Source: Halomonas sp. 25-S5 (GTDB taxonomy: Bacteria > Pseudomonadota > Gammaproteobacteria > Pseudomonadales > Halomonadaceae). From it: 64,000 nt of DNA. Shown in pieces: positions 26,273-37,680 of this stretch. The position numbers were made by a program, and so were the translations under genes. Position 1 is the first letter of the stretch, and every line of letters starts with the position of its first letter. Below the pieces are notes generated by a model. The model was given only the letters and a program-made list of their open reading frames with translations. It had not been told where the DNA came from and did no database searches. The stretch spans positions 1 through 64,000 of the forward strand of contig NZ_JARANV010000016.1 of NCBI RefSeq assembly GCF_029889845.1, given 5' to 3'.

Positions 26273-26289
26273 AGGAAACAGTGTTTCCT
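26273..26289 (-). promoter_or_regulatory. Palindromic operator upstream of barrel copy 2
   Basis: AGGAAACA-G-TGTTTCCT is a perfect odd palindrome. On the minus strand a -10-like TATAAG overlaps its upstream edge, and the start codon is 16 bases downstream. The GAAAC/GTTTC core resembles PsrA-type TetR operators except for a three- rather than four-base spacer. Confidence 0.55.
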
Positions 26290-26510
26290 TATACAGGATT
26301 CATTCTGGTACAGCTTCGACCAAAGTGCAAGATGTTCCGCCGCCAGCGCCCTGCCAGGGGAGAGGGAGACGGCAGGGTGCCCGGCATCAAGCCGTCCAGG
26401 TCACTGCATCCCGCACTGCAACATGCTAGATTCCCCTTGCCCGAGGGCCATTCGCCAGGCACCCCCTGGCCGCAACGCCCGCGCCCCCGACACCCCTGAC
26501 AGGACGCGCC

Positions 26511-27690
<1,180 letters not shown>

Positions 27691-27704
<14 letters not shown>

Positions 27705-29868
27705 TCACCGTCCCGAGCCCCGCAACCTGCTGCTGGTGCCCACCGACAGCGGCGTGGGCCTGACCTCGGCCTGCCTCGGGCTGATACGCGCCCTGGATAC
27801 CCTCGGGCTCAAGGCCGGCTTTCTCAAGCCGTTCCGGCAAGACGAACTCAACGGCAACGGGCCGGACCGATCCTGTGCCCTGGCCACCAGCACCCTGGGC
27901 CTGTCGCCTCCCGAGCCGCTCTCCCAGGCACGGCTGGAGCGCCTGCTGCGCGAGGACAGCAGCGACGAGCTGATGGAGGAGGCCGTGGAGCGCCATGCCC
28001 GGGTCGCCTCCCCGGACGCCGGCCAGGCCCCCGAGCTGGTGGTGATCGAGGGGCTCGCGCCCAGCCAGCACAGCAGCTATGCGACCCAGCTCAATGCTCA
28101 GCTGGCGCATGCCCTCAATGCGCGCATCATCCTGGTCGCCGACGGTGACCTGAGCGCCCCCCAGGAGCTGGCCGAGCGGCTCGACATGCATGCCCAGGCC
28201 TTCGATGGCGTGGACTCGCCGCGCACCCTGGGCTGTATCCTGATGCGGCTGCGCCCGCTGCCGAACGGCGACAGCCACACGCCCCTAGCGGCCCCGGAGC
28301 TCACCGCCCAGCGTGACGCGCAGCTGATCGCCCGCCTGCGCCGCTACCTGCCGGCCCTGGGCGGCGAGCGCTTCCAACTGATCGGCGCCGTGCCCTGGCA
28401 TGCGGCCCTCTCCGCCCCGCGGGTACTGGACGTCGCCCGCGCCCTGGAGGCACGCTTCCTGCACGAGGGCGAGGCCGCCAGCCGTCGTGTGCTGGGCACC
28501 AGCCTGTGTGCGCGTAGCGCCTCCCATGCCCTGCACGTGTTCCGCCCCGGCCGCCTGCTGGTCACCCCCGGCGACCGCGACGACATCCTGCTTGCCGCGG
28601 CGCTCGCGACCATGAACGGCGTGCCGCTGGCGGGCATCCTGCTGACCCATGGCGAGCTGCCGGATGAGGCCATGATCGAGTTCTGCCGCCCCGCGCTGCG
28701 CAGCGGCCTGCCAGTGATGGCGGTGGACTCCGACAGCTTCGCCACGGCCCAGCGCCTCGATCGCATGGCCAACGACATCCCCATCGACGACCCGGAGCGG
28801 GCCGAGCAGGTGACCCGCTTCGTCGCCGGCCACCTCGACCTGCAGTGGCTCAAGGAGAACCTCAGTCGCGGCTATCCAAGCCGTCTCTCCCCCGCCGCCT
28901 TCCGCCACCAGCTGGTGAAGACGGCGCAGCAGGCGGGCAAGCGCATCGTGCTGCCCGAGGGCAGCGAGCCGCGCACCGTGGAAGCCGCCGTGATCTGCCA
29001 GCGGCGCGGCATTGCGTGCTGTGTGCTGCTGGCCAAGCGCGAGGAGGTCGAGGACGTCGCCCGCCAGCGCGGCATCGAACTGCCCGAGGGCCTCGAGATC
29101 CTCGATCCGGCCGAGATCCGCCTCTCCTACGTCAAGCCGATGGTCAAGCGCCGTCCCGACAGGCTCAATGCGCTGACGGCCGCGTCGCAGCTACAGGACA
29201 ACGTGGTGCTCGGCACCATGATGCTGGCCGAGGACGAGGTCGACGGCCTCGTCTCCGGGGCGATCCATACCACCGCCAACACCGTGCGCCCGGCCTTCCA
29301 GCTGATCCGCACGGCGCCGGGCTATCGGAAGGCATCGTCGATCTTCTTCATGCTGCTGCCCGAGCAGGTGGTGGTCTATGGCGACTGCGCGGTGATCCCG
29401 GATCCGGACGCCGAAGCCCTGGCCGAGATCGCCATCCAGAGCGCCCGCTCCGCCGCGGCCTTCGGCATCGAGCCCCGAGTGGCCATGATCAGCTACTCCA
29501 CCGGCGAGTCTGGCAGCGGCGCCGACGTCGATAAGGTCCGCGAGGCCACGCGCATCGCCCGGGAGCGCGAACCGTCGCTGTGCATCGACGGCCCGCTGCA
29601 GTACGATGCCGCCGCCATCGAGAGCGTGGGCCGCCAGAAGGCCCCCGACTCCCCGGTGGCGGGGCGCGCCACGGTCTTCATCTTCCCCGACCTCAACACC
29701 GGCAACACCACCTACAAGGCGGTGCAGCGCAGCGCCGGGGTGGTCAGCGTCGGCCCCATGCTGCAGGGGCTCAACAAGCCGGTGAATGACCTCTCCCGTG
29801 GGGCCTTGGTCGACGACATCGTCTACACCATCGCCCTAACCGCCATCCAGGCCGCGCAGCAGGGCTGA
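27691..29868 (+). CDS. pta: Phosphate acetyltransferase (two-domain form)
   Basis: A 725-residue enzyme. The N-terminal half is a DRTGG/AAA-like regulatory region ([23 protein letters not shown]), as in long enterobacterial-type Pta. The catalytic PTA domain occupies the C-terminal 330 residues ([26 protein letters not shown] onward, with [16 protein letters not shown] near the end). It interconverts acetyl-CoA and acetyl phosphate and works with AckA in acetate overflow and assimilation. The start [12 protein letters not shown] lies within the ackA end with GGAG CACCCGT before it. Both genes form a two-gene operon. Confidence 0.95.
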
Positions 29869-30007
29869 GCGCGCGCCTCACCTTGGATCCGCAGCCCGGC
29901 GAGCCCAGGGTTGACCGCGTCGCTGGCCCGACACCGGGAATCGGAATATCCTCTGGAGACGAGCGGCCTGTTCACGACAGGCCCTGCCCCCCAACACGGA
30001 GAACGAA

Positions 30008-31144
30008 ATGGCCGGACTGCTACCCGATGTCGACCCGGATGGACTGCTCGAGTACTCGGTGGTCTACACCGATCGCGCACTGAACCACATGTCAAAGAGC
30101 TTCCAAGGTGTGATGCGCGACGTCTCCTCCACCTTGAAGGAGGCGTACCACGCCCACTCGACGGTGATCGTTCCCGGCAGCGGGACCTTCGGCATGGAGG
30201 CCGTGGCACGCCAGTTCGCCAAGGAGCGTCGCTGCCTGGTGATCCGCAACGGCTGGTTCAGCTATCGTTGGAGCCAAATACTGGAGATGGGCAAGATCCC
30301 CTCCGAGGTCAGCGTACTCAAGGCGCGTCGCCTCGACGAGGATGACCCGACCGCGCCCTTCGGCCCGCCCCCTATCGAGGAAGTGGTCGCGTCTATCCAT
30401 GACCAGCAGCCCGATATCGTCTTCGCTCCCCACGTGGAAACCGCCTCGGGCATGCTGCTGCCGGACGGTTACCTGCGCCAGATCGCCGACGCCATCCACG
30501 AGCAGGGCGGGCTCTTCGTGCTCGACTGCATCGCCTCCGGCACCCTCTGGATCGACATGCAGGACATCGGCGTCGACGTGCTGGTCAGTGCCCCGCAGAA
30601 GGGCTGGAGCGCCAGCCCCTGCTGCGGCATGGTGATGCTCTCCCGTCAGGCCCGGGAGATCATCGAGGAGACCACCAGCACCAGCTTCGCCTGCGACCTG
30701 AAGAAGTGGCTGTCGATCATGGAAACCTACGAAGCCGGGGGCCACGCCTATCACGCTACTCTGCCCACCGACGGCCTGCGCCAGCTGCGCGACGTGATGC
30801 GCGAGACCCAGCAATACGGCCTCGACAAGGTGCGTGACGAGCAGTGGGAGGTCGGGCGCCGGGTGCGCGAGATGCTCGCCGAGCACGGCTTTTTCAGCGT
30901 GGCGGCTCCCGGGTTCGAGGCGCCCGGCGTGGTGGTCTGCTACACCGAGGACGAGGGCATCGTCGGCAAGTTCCTGGCGGCCGGTGTCCAGGTGGCCGCG
31001 GGGGTCCCGCTGATGTGTGACGAAGGCGAGGACTACCGTGCCTTCCGCATCGGCCTGTTCGGCCTCGACAAGCTCCACCATCCGGAGCGCACCCTCGAGA
31101 GCCTGGAAACGGCCCTAGCCAAGGTGCAGGGCGCCAACGACTGA
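30008..31144 (+). CDS. Class V aminotransferase (alanine-glyoxylate-type)
   Basis: A 378-residue PLP enzyme. The PLP lysine is in SAPQKGWSASP at about residue 199, preceded by the cofactor aspartate in FVLDCIASG. A segment STVIVPGSGTFGMEAVARQF binds the phosphate. The fold is that of serine-pyruvate / alanine-glyoxylate aminotransferases, but the N-terminus (MAGLLPDVDPDGLLEYSVVYTDRALNH) differs from the classic LLTPGPT start, so the substrate is unknown. GGAGAACGAA precedes ATG. It stands alone between ackA-pta and the convergent CBS-BON gene. Confidence 0.82.
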   Translation: MAGLLPDVDPDGLLEYSVVYTDRALNHMSKSFQGVMRDVSSTLKEAYHAHSTVIVPGSGTFGMEAVARQFAKERRCLVIRNGWFSYRWSQILEMGKIPSEVSVLKARRLDEDDPTAPFGPPPIEEVVASIHDQQPDIVFAPHVETASGMLLPDGYLRQIADAIHEQGGLFVLDCIASGTLWIDMQDIGVDVLVSAPQKGWSASPCCGMVMLSRQAREIIEETTSTSFACDLKKWLSIMETYEAGGHAYHATLPTDGLRQLRDVMRETQQYGLDKVRDEQWEVGRRVREMLAEHGFFSVAAPGFEAPGVVVCYTEDEGIVGKFLAAGVQVAAGVPLMCDEGEDYRAFRIGLFGLDKLHHPERTLESLETALAKVQGAND

Positions 31145-31200
31145 GTCGCCACACCACATCACCGGGCGCGGGTGTCGCGCCCGATCGTTCCTGACCATTA

Positions 31201-31233
31201 AAGAAAGCGGGGCGGCCATCTGGCCGCCCCGCT
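31201..31233 (-). terminator. Terminator of the CBS-BON gene
   Basis: Twelve-bp stem GCGGGGCGGCCA/TGGCCGCCCCGC at 31208-31219 and 31222-31233. On the minus strand it is followed by CTTTCTTTAA, a good T-run for the leftward gene. A second hairpin (cgggcgcg...cgcgcccg) lies closer to the aminotransferase stop. Confidence 0.8.
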
Positions 31234-31259
31234 GTCGCATGCGCCGGGACGCCGCGGCT

Positions 31260-31940
31260 TCAGTAGCCGCCCATGCCCCGGGGCATGAAGCCCAGGTTGT
31301 TCTCCACCTCCGTCACGCCGCCGATGTTCTCCGCCGCGACCTGCACGGCCTGGCGCTGCTCCTTGCTGTCCACCAGCCCCCAGAGCTGCACCTTGCCCTC
31401 GGCCACGATGATGTTGAGCCGGTCGACCATCACCCCGGTGTGCTCGTCCACCTCCTTGAGGATGGCATCGCGGATCGCGCGGTCATCACCGCCACCGGCA
31501 GGCTGGCGGTTCACCGAGAAGCCGCGCAGCAGATTGGAACGGCTGACGATGCCCACCAGCTTGCCATCTCGCACCACCGGCACCCGCTTGATGCGGCGCT
31601 TCTCGAGCAGCGAGGCGATGCGGTGCAGCGGCTCGTCCTCGGTGACGGTGAGCGGATGCGGCGTCATGATCTCGCTGGCCTTGCGGCCGTGGCTCTTGAC
31701 GTAGTCCACGGCATTGCCGCCGCTGAAGAGCTTCAGCCACCAGGACTTGTGCTGGTCGGTGTCGTTCTCGACCCGGCGCATCAGGTCCCCCTCGCTGACG
31801 ATGCCGAGCACCTTGTCGTCGGCATCCACCACCGGCACGGCGCTGATGCCGTGTTCCAGCAGCAGGCTGGCGATCTCACTGACTTCACTGTCGGGGGTGA
31901 CGGTGATCACGTTGGGGGTCATGACATCTGCGGCTTGCAT
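31260..31940 (-). CDS. CBS-pair and BON domain protein
   Basis: A 226-residue cytoplasmic protein. Two CBS motifs (residues about 4-60, VMTPNVITVTPDSEV...GIVSEGDLMRR; and 86-140, IMTPHPLTVTEDEPLH...GIVSRSNLLR) form a nucleotide-sensing pair. A C-terminal BON domain (about 150-215, KVQLWGLVDSKEQRQAVQVAAENIGGVTEVENNL) follows. CBS pairs bind AMP, ATP or SAM. In pseudomonads such proteins appear under Anr control in low oxygen, which fits the FNR-like site found upstream. Target and role are unknown. Confidence 0.88.
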   Translation of the reverse strand: MQAADVMTPNVITVTPDSEVSEIASLLLEHGISAVPVVDADDKVLGIVSEGDLMRRVENDTDQHKSWWLKLFSGGNAVDYVKSHGRKASEIMTPHPLTVTEDEPLHRIASLLEKRRIKRVPVVRDGKLVGIVSRSNLLRGFSVNRQPAGGGDDRAIRDAILKEVDEHTGVMVDRLNIIVAEGKVQLWGLVDSKEQRQAVQVAAENIGGVTEVENNLGFMPRGMGGY

Positions 31941-31969
31941 CGACGTTCTCCAGCAGGTTCAGGGGCTTG

Positions 31970-32018
31970 TAGAACCAACATAGCAATGCCCTGTGCTCTT
32001 CGCCTTGATCCACGCCAA
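31970..32018 (-). promoter_or_regulatory. FNR/Anr-like promoter of the CBS-BON gene
   Basis: TTGATCCACGCCAA at 32005-32018 keeps one perfect FNR half (TTGAT) and three of five bases in the other. A -10-like TATGTT lies at 31982-31977 on the minus strand, placing the box at about -41.5 from a start near 31970. This is the same geometry as the alcohol dehydrogenase promoter. Confidence 0.55.
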
Positions 32019-32084
32019 AAACTGTCAACGTAGCCCGGGGATACGGTCGAAGCCTGACAGCCCGGCAGGTGTCGGCGGCAGGCG

Positions 32085-32819
32085 TCATGCCGGCCCGCCT
32101 TCCGCGGCGAGCGTGCCATCGGTGATCACCTCGTCGACCTCCTCGAGCCCGGCGAAGCGCGCTGGCCGAATCACCCCCAGCTTGCTCTCGTCCACCACCA
32201 GCAGGCGATGCGCCGCGGTGGTGATCGCCGCCTGCTTGGGGAGCACCTCATGGAAGTGGAAGCAGCTCAGGCCCTTCTGCCGGTGCACGCCCGCCGCGGA
32301 GAGAAAGGCCTTGTTGATACCGAGGTGCCGGATGGCATCGCCCATCGCCTCGCTGGCGAAGGAGCGCGACGAGCCATGGTAGACCCCGCCCAGCAGGATC
32401 AGCCGCACCCCGGGCAGCACGCTCACCGCATCGGCCACGTTCAGGGCATAGGTCACCACGGTCAGCGACTGGTCGGCCGGCAGGCCAGCGGCCAGCGGCA
32501 TCAGCGTCGTGCCGCAGTCGATGAACAGGGTGTCGCCGGGCTCGATGCGGCGGGCCGCCCGCTGGCAGAGCCGGCGCTTGGCCTCGGCATGGCGGTCCTG
32601 CTGGGCCGCCAGGTCGTAGACCGGCGCATAGCGCGGGTCGTCACTGCGCACCAGGTGGCCCCCCATCAGCCGCAGCCCGCCCTCCCCGGCGGCCAGGTCG
32701 CGGCGAATGGTCATCTCCGACACCCCGCACAGCACCGCGGCATCCTGCAGGCGCAGGCTCCCGCCGCGGGCCAGGGCATCACTCAGCCGGGCGCGGCGCC
32801 GGGCAGTGCGTTCGTTCAT
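32085..32819 (-). CDS. deoR: DeoR-type transcriptional repressor
   Basis: A 244-residue DeoR/GlpR-family repressor. The N-terminal helix-turn-helix (LQDAAVLCGVSEMTIRRDLAAGEGGL, about residues 23-48) precedes the sugar-phosphate-sensing domain, whose conserved segments are DTLFIDCGTTLMPLA and LSAAGVHRQKGLSCF. E. coli DeoR releases the deo operon on binding deoxyribose-5-phosphate. The gene is divergent from nupC-deoCABD-cdd, and a DeoR-type operator TGTTAGAAAAATAACA lies between. Autoregulation through the same site is likely. Confidence 0.9.
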   Translation of the reverse strand: MNERTARRRARLSDALARGGSLRLQDAAVLCGVSEMTIRRDLAAGEGGLRLMGGHLVRSDDPRYAPVYDLAAQQDRHAEAKRRLCQRAARRIEPGDTLFIDCGTTLMPLAAGLPADQSLTVVTYALNVADAVSVLPGVRLILLGGVYHGSSRSFASEAMGDAIRHLGINKAFLSAAGVHRQKGLSCFHFHEVLPKQAAITTAAHRLLVVDESKLGVIRPARFAGLEEVDEVITDGTLAAEGGPA

Positions 32820-32856
32820 CTCCTGCGGCTCTCCTGAGGGCCCGATGATGGAAATA

Positions 32857-32872
32857 TGTTAGAAAAATAACA
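32857..32872 (+). promoter_or_regulatory. DeoR operator
   Basis: TGTTAGAAAAATAACA has perfect TGTTA/TAACA arms and closely matches the E. coli DeoR site TGTTAGAATTCTAACA. It lies in the deoR-nupC divergent region, 76 bases upstream of nupC. A -10-like TATAGA follows at 32881-32886. Confidence 0.82.
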
Positions 32873-32947
32873 CTGAATGTTATAGATTTCACCTTACACT
32901 CATCCGCATGCCTGCCGCCCCAGGCCGCCCAGCCAGATAGGTGCCCC

Positions 32948-34216
32948 ATGACCCTCCTCATGAGCCTGGTCGGGATGATGACGCTGATCGCCATCGCCCT
33001 GATCTTCTCTTCCAATCGCCGCGCCATCCGACTGCGCACCGTGGGCGGCGCCTTCGCCATCCAGGCCAGCATCGGCGCCTTCGTGCTCTACGTGCCAGCC
33101 GGCCAGACCGTGCTCGCCACCGTCTCCGATGCGGTCAGCCAGGTGGTGCTCTACGCCAATGACGGCATCGGCTTCCTGTTCGGCAGCCTGGCCGACGTCG
33201 AGTCCACCGGCTTCGTGTTCGCCTTCAAGGTGCTGCCGGTGATCATCTTCTTCTCCTCGCTGACCGCGGTGCTCTACTACATCGGCGTCATGCAGTGGAT
33301 CATCCGCATCCTCGGCGGCGCCCTGCAGAAGGCGCTCGGCACCTCGCGCACCGAGTCGCTGTCGGCCACGGCCAACATCTTCGTCGGCCAGACCGAGGCG
33401 CCGCTGGTGGTGCGGCCCTTCATCGCGCGGATGACCCCGTCGCAGCTGTTCGCGGTGATGTGCGGTGGCCTGGCCTCGGTGGCCGGCTCGGTACTGGCCG
33501 GCTATGCGGCGCTGGGTATCCCCATGGAGTACCTGGTGGCCGCCTCCTTCATGGCCGCCCCCGGCGGGCTGCTGTTCGCCAAGCTGCTGATGCCCGAGAC
33601 CGAGACGCCCGAGGACAGCGTCTCCGCCGCCGAGGAGCGACTCGAGGAAGAGGAAAACCATCCCGCTAACGTGCTCGACGCCGCCGCCTCCGGGGCCAGC
33701 TCCGGCCTGATGCTGGCCGCCAACGTCGGCGCCATGCTGCTGGCCTTCATCGGCCTGATCGCCCTGGTCAACGGCATCCTCGGTGGCGTGGGCGGCTGGT
33801 TCGGCATGGAGTCGCTGAGCCTGGAGATGCTGCTCGGCTGGCTGTTCGCGCCGCTGGCCTTCCTGCTCGGCGTGCCCTGGCAGGAGGCGACCCTGGCCGG
33901 CTCCTTCATCGGCCAAAAGCTGGTGGTCAACGAGTTCGTAGCCTACATCAATCTGGCGCCCTACCTGGACGGCGAGCAGGTGGTAGCCGCCACCGGGGAG
34001 GCCCTGTCCGGGCATTCCGCGGCGATCCTATCGTTCGCACTGTGCGGCTTCGCCAACCTCTCTTCCATCGCCATCCTGCTCGGGGGGCTGGGCAGCATCG
34101 CCCCCAGCCGCCGCCACGAGATCGCCCGCTTCGGCCTCAAGGCGGTGCTGGCCGGTACCCTCTCCAACCTGATGTCCGCCACCCTGGCCGGCTTCTTCAT
34201 CGCCCTCGGGGCATGA
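32948..34216 (+). CDS. nupC: Concentrative nucleoside transporter
   Basis: A 422-residue inner-membrane symporter of the CNT family. Signatures include [13 protein letters not shown] at about residues 148-160 and a Nucleos_tra2_C-type end ([39 protein letters not shown]). These hold the conserved nucleoside-binding Q/E and N/S residues. It imports nucleosides with H+ or Na+. First gene of the deo operon, so uptake and breakdown are induced together. A strong hairpin follows before deoC. AGGTGCCCC precedes ATG. NupC and NupX types cannot be told apart with certainty. Confidence 0.92.
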   Translation: MTLLMSLVGMMTLIAIALIFSSNRRAIRLRTVGGAFAIQASIGAFVLYVPAGQTVLATVSDAVSQVVLYANDGIGFLFGSLADVESTGFVFAFKVLPVIIFFSSLTAVLYYIGVMQWIIRILGGALQKALGTSRTESLSATANIFVGQTEAPLVVRPFIARMTPSQLFAVMCGGLASVAGSVLAGYAALGIPMEYLVAASFMAAPGGLLFAKLLMPETETPEDSVSAAEERLEEEENHPANVLDAAASGASSGLMLAANVGAMLLAFIGLIALVNGILGGVGGWFGMESLSLEMLLGWLFAPLAFLLGVPWQEATLAGSFIGQKLVVNEFVAYINLAPYLDGEQVVAATGEALSGHSAAILSFALCGFANLSSIAILLGGLGSIAPSRRHEIARFGLKAVLAGTLSNLMSATLAGFFIALGA

Positions 34217-34222
34217 ACCGGC

Positions 34223-34275
34223 GACGCCGCGGCCCCGGCCGCGGCGTCAGGCTTCTCTACAGGACTCTTTTCTAT
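34223..34275 (+). terminator. Hairpin between nupC and deoC
   Basis: Twelve-bp perfect stem GACGCCGCGGCC/GGCCGCGGCGTC at 34223-34234 and 34237-34248, followed by a T-rich stretch (CTCTTTTCTA). It may attenuate transcription into deoC, or stabilise the nupC transcript. Confidence 0.55.
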
Positions 34276-34286
34276 AGGACCATGTC

Positions 34287-35063
34287 ATGACCGATCTGCA
34301 ACGCGCCGCCCGCCAAGCCCTGTCGCTGATGGACCTCACCAGCCTCAACGACGACGACACCGATGCCACCATCGAGGCGCTGTGCCAGCGGGCCAAGACG
34401 CCGATGGGCGCCCCGGCGGCGATCTGCGTCTACCCGCAGTTCATCGTCCCGGCCCGCCGGGCGCTGACTGCCCACCGCCTGAACGACAACGTGAAGATCG
34501 CCACCGTCACCAACTTCCCCGACGGCGGCGATGACGTCATGCGCGCTGCCCGGGCAACCCGCGAGGCGGTAGCCTCCGGCGCCGACGAAGTCGACGTGGT
34601 CTTCCCCTACCGCGCGCTGATGGCTGGCGACGAGGCCGTGGGCCAGAAGCTGGTCGAGATGTGCAAGGCCGCCTGCGGCGACGCCACCCTCAAGGTAATC
34701 CTGGAGACCGGCGAGCTGAAGGACCCGGCCCTGATCCGCCGCGCCGCCGAACTGGCCGTGGAGGGCGGCGCCGACTTCCTCAAGACCTCCACCGGCAAGG
34801 TCTCCGTCAACGCTACTCTGGAGGCCGCCGAAATCCTGCTCGAGGTGATCCGCGACAGCGGCGAGGACGTCGGCTTCAAGGCCGCCGGCGGCGTGCGCAC
34901 CACCGAGGACGCCCAGGCCTACCTGCAGCTCGCCGAGCGCATCATGGGCGCCAACTGGCTCACCCCGGCACACTTCCGCTTCGGCGCCTCAGGCCTGCTC
35001 GACGACCTGCTCCTCACCCTGGGCGCCTTCGAGGGCAACGCCGGCCCCGAGGACGGCTACTGA
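34287..35063 (+). CDS. deoC: Deoxyribose-phosphate aldolase
   Basis: A 258-residue class I aldolase that splits 2-deoxyribose-5-phosphate into glyceraldehyde-3-phosphate and acetaldehyde. The Schiff-base lysine is in [12 protein letters not shown] and the second lysine in [14 protein letters not shown], both intact. Length matches E. coli DeoC. The stop overlaps the deoA start by one base (TGATG). The acetaldehyde made here feeds acetyl-CoA metabolism. Confidence 0.96.
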   Translation: MTDLQRAARQALSLMDLTSLNDDDTDATIEALCQRAKTPMGAPAAICVYPQFIVPARRALTAHRLNDNVKIATVTNFPDGGDDVMRAARATREAVASGADEVDVVFPYRALMAGDEAVGQKLVEMCKAACGDATLKVILETGELKDPALIRRAAELAVEGGADFLKTSTGKVSVNATLEAAEILLEVIRDSGEDVGFKAAGGVRTTEDAQAYLQLAERIMGANWLTPAHFRFGASGLLDDLLLTLGAFEGNAGPEDGY

Positions 35064-36391
35064 TGCTGCCCCAGGAGCTGATCCGCGCCAAGCGTGATGG
35101 CCGCGTGCTGGGCCGCGACGCGATCCGGCAGCTGGTGGCCGGCATCGCCGACGGCAGCCTCTCGGATGCCCAGGTGGGTGCCCTGGCCATGGCGGTGTTC
35201 CTGCGGGGCATGGAGGCCGAGGAGACAGTGGCATTGACCGAGGCGATCCGCGACTCCGGCGAGGTGCTCGACTGGTCCGGCCTCGACCTGCCCGGGCCGG
35301 TGCTCGACAAGCACTCCACCGGCGGCGTGGGCGACCTCGTCTCGCTGGTGCTCGGCCCCTGGATCGCCGCCTGCGGCGGTCACGTGCCGATGGTCTCCGG
35401 CCGCGGCCTGGGCCACACCGGCGGCACCCTGGACAAGCTCGAGGCGATCCCCGGCTACTCGGTCACCCCGGACACCGCCACCTTCCGCCGGCTGGTCAAG
35501 GAGGTGGGCGTGGCGATCATCGGCCAGACCGCCGACCTGGCGCCGGCCGACCGGCGACTCTATGCGGTGCGCGACGTCACCGCCACCGTGGAGTCGCTGC
35601 CGCTGATCGTCAGCTCGATCCTCGGCAAGAAACTGGCCTGTGGCCTTGATGCCCTGGTGATGGACGTCAAGTGCGGCAGCGGGGCCTTCATGCCCACAGA
35701 GGAAGCCGCCAGAGCGTTGGCGCAAACCATCGCCGAGGTAGCCAGCCAGGCCGGGACCCGCACGACGGCACTGGTCACCGACATGAGCCAGCCGCTGGCC
35801 CCCTGCGCCGGCAATGCGCTCGAGGTGCGCGAGGCGCTGCGCCTGCTCGGCGGCGAAAAGCGCCACGGCCGCCTGCTGGCGGTGACCCGCGACCTGGCCA
35901 CCGAGCTGCTGCTGGCCGGCCGCCTGGCCGATTCCCGGGACGCCGCCATGGCGCGGCTCGACGAGGCGCTGGCCTCGGGGGCGGCCGCCGAGCGCTTCTC
36001 CCGCATGGTGGCGGGCCTCGGCGGGCCCAGCGACCTGCTCGAGCGCCCCGACCACCACCTGCCCGAGGCGCCGGTAACCCGCGCGGTACATGCCGAGCAC
36101 CCGGGCCGGGTCCAGGCCATGGATACTCGCGCCCTGGGCCTGGCCGTGGTGGCCCTGGGCGGCGGCCGTCGCGCCCCCGGCGAGGCCATCGACCCCGCGG
36201 TCGGGCTTTCGCACATTGCCTCCCTGGGCGAAACCGTGGACGCCGAGCGCCCGCTGGCGCTGGTTCATGCCGCCAGCGCCGCGGACGCCGACCGGGCCGC
36301 CCAACAGCTCCGCGAGGCCATCCAGATCGGCGACGCCCCCGCCACGCCCCCATCCCTGATCCATGACGTCATCCGTCGGGAGGCCCCATGA
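35063..36391 (+). CDS. deoA: Thymidine phosphorylase
   Basis: A 442-residue enzyme with the glycosyltransferase-family-3 signature [16 protein letters not shown] at about residues 79-94 and [23 protein letters not shown] next to it. It cleaves thymidine and deoxyuridine to base and deoxyribose-1-phosphate. The ATG overlaps the deoC stop and the stop overlaps the deoB ATG (ATGA), typical of tightly coupled translation. Length matches the family. Confidence 0.96.
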   Translation: MLPQELIRAKRDGRVLGRDAIRQLVAGIADGSLSDAQVGALAMAVFLRGMEAEETVALTEAIRDSGEVLDWSGLDLPGPVLDKHSTGGVGDLVSLVLGPWIAACGGHVPMVSGRGLGHTGGTLDKLEAIPGYSVTPDTATFRRLVKEVGVAIIGQTADLAPADRRLYAVRDVTATVESLPLIVSSILGKKLACGLDALVMDVKCGSGAFMPTEEAARALAQTIAEVASQAGTRTTALVTDMSQPLAPCAGNALEVREALRLLGGEKRHGRLLAVTRDLATELLLAGRLADSRDAAMARLDEALASGAAAERFSRMVAGLGGPSDLLERPDHHLPEAPVTRAVHAEHPGRVQAMDTRALGLAVVALGGGRRAPGEAIDPAVGLSHIASLGETVDAERPLALVHAASAADADRAAQQLREAIQIGDAPATPPSLIHDVIRREAP

Positions 36392-37680
36392 CCCGCGCCA
36401 TCGTGCTCGTGCTCGACTCCTTCGGCATCGGGGCGGCGCCCGACGCCGCCCGCTTCGGTGACGCCGGTGCCGACACCCTGGGCCATATCGCCGCCGCCTG
36501 CGCCCGTGGCGACTGCGACCTTCCAAGGGGCCCCGAAACAGGCCCCAGCGCGGGCCGCCAAGGGCCGCTTCACCTGCCCCACCTGGCCCGGCTGGGCCTC
36601 TTCCATGCCCACCACGCCAGCACCGGCCACTGGGCCGAGGGCGTCGCGGTGCCCGACGCGGTCACCGGCGCCTGGGGCCACGCCGCCGAGGTCTCCTCGG
36701 GCAAGGACACCCCCTCGGGCCACTGGGAGATCGCCGGGGTACCGGTGCGCTCACACTGGGGCTACTTCCTCGAGGAAAAGAACAGCTTTCCCGCCGAGCT
36801 GCTCGAAGTGCTAGTGCAGGAGGCGGAGCTGCCCGGGGTGCTCGGCGACTGCCACGCCTCCGGTACCGAGATCATCGCCCGGCTCGGCGAGGCGCATGTG
36901 GCGAGCGGCAAGCCCATCGTCTACACCTCGGCGGACTCGGTGTTCCAGATCGCCGCCCACGAGGAGGCCTTCGGCCTGGAGCGGCTCTACGCGCTCTGCG
37001 AAGTTGCCCGCCGCCTGCTCGAGCCGTACAACATCGGCCGGGTGATCGCGCGCCCCTTCGTGGGCGACGCCACCGCGGGCTTCACGCGCACCGCCAACCG
37101 CCGCGACTACAGCGTCGAGCCGCCCGCCCCCACGGTGCTCCAGAAGCTGCATGACGACGCTGGCACGGTGGTGGCCATCGGCAAGATCGCCGACATCTAC
37201 GCCCACTGCGGCATCACGCGCACGGTGAAGGCCAGCGGCCACGACGCCCTGATGGATGCGACCCTCGAGGCCCTGATGGATACCGGCGAGCACAGCCTGA
37301 TCATGACCAACTTCGTCGACTTCGACATGGTCCACGGCCACCGCCGCGACGTGCCAGGTTATGCTGCGGCCCTGGAGGCCTTCGACGCCCGACTGCCCGA
37401 GCTGCTGGACAGGCTCCGCGACGATGACCTGCTGGTCCTCACCGCCGACCATGGCTGCGATCCCACCTGGAGGGGCACCGACCATACCCGCGAGCACGTC
37501 CCGGTGCTGGCGCTGGGCGCGGGCCTCGCCCCGGGCTCGCTGGGTGCCCGCGAGACCTTCGCCGACATCGGCCAGAGCCTGGCCACGCACCTGGGCCTCG
37601 CGCCCATGGACGACGGTGCCAGCTTCCTGCCGCCCGCCTCGTCTTCCACCACGCTATCCAACGCTACGGGAGGCCACTGA
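36388..37680 (+). CDS. deoB: Phosphopentomutase
   Basis: A 430-residue alkaline-phosphatase-superfamily mutase that converts (deoxy)ribose-1-phosphate to the 5-phosphate. Metal and active-site segments are intact: [28 protein letters not shown] (phosphorylated Thr), and [18 protein letters not shown]. It links DeoA/DeoD products to DeoC. It overlaps deoA by four bases and shares one base with deoD. Confidence 0.95.
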   Translation: MTRAIVLVLDSFGIGAAPDAARFGDAGADTLGHIAAACARGDCDLPRGPETGPSAGRQGPLHLPHLARLGLFHAHHASTGHWAEGVAVPDAVTGAWGHAAEVSSGKDTPSGHWEIAGVPVRSHWGYFLEEKNSFPAELLEVLVQEAELPGVLGDCHASGTEIIARLGEAHVASGKPIVYTSADSVFQIAAHEEAFGLERLYALCEVARRLLEPYNIGRVIARPFVGDATAGFTRTANRRDYSVEPPAPTVLQKLHDDAGTVVAIGKIADIYAHCGITRTVKASGHDALMDATLEALMDTGEHSLIMTNFVDFDMVHGHRRDVPGYAAALEAFDARLPELLDRLRDDDLLVLTADHGCDPTWRGTDHTREHVPVLALGAGLAPGSLGARETFADIGQSLATHLGLAPMDDGASFLPPASSSTTLSNATGGH

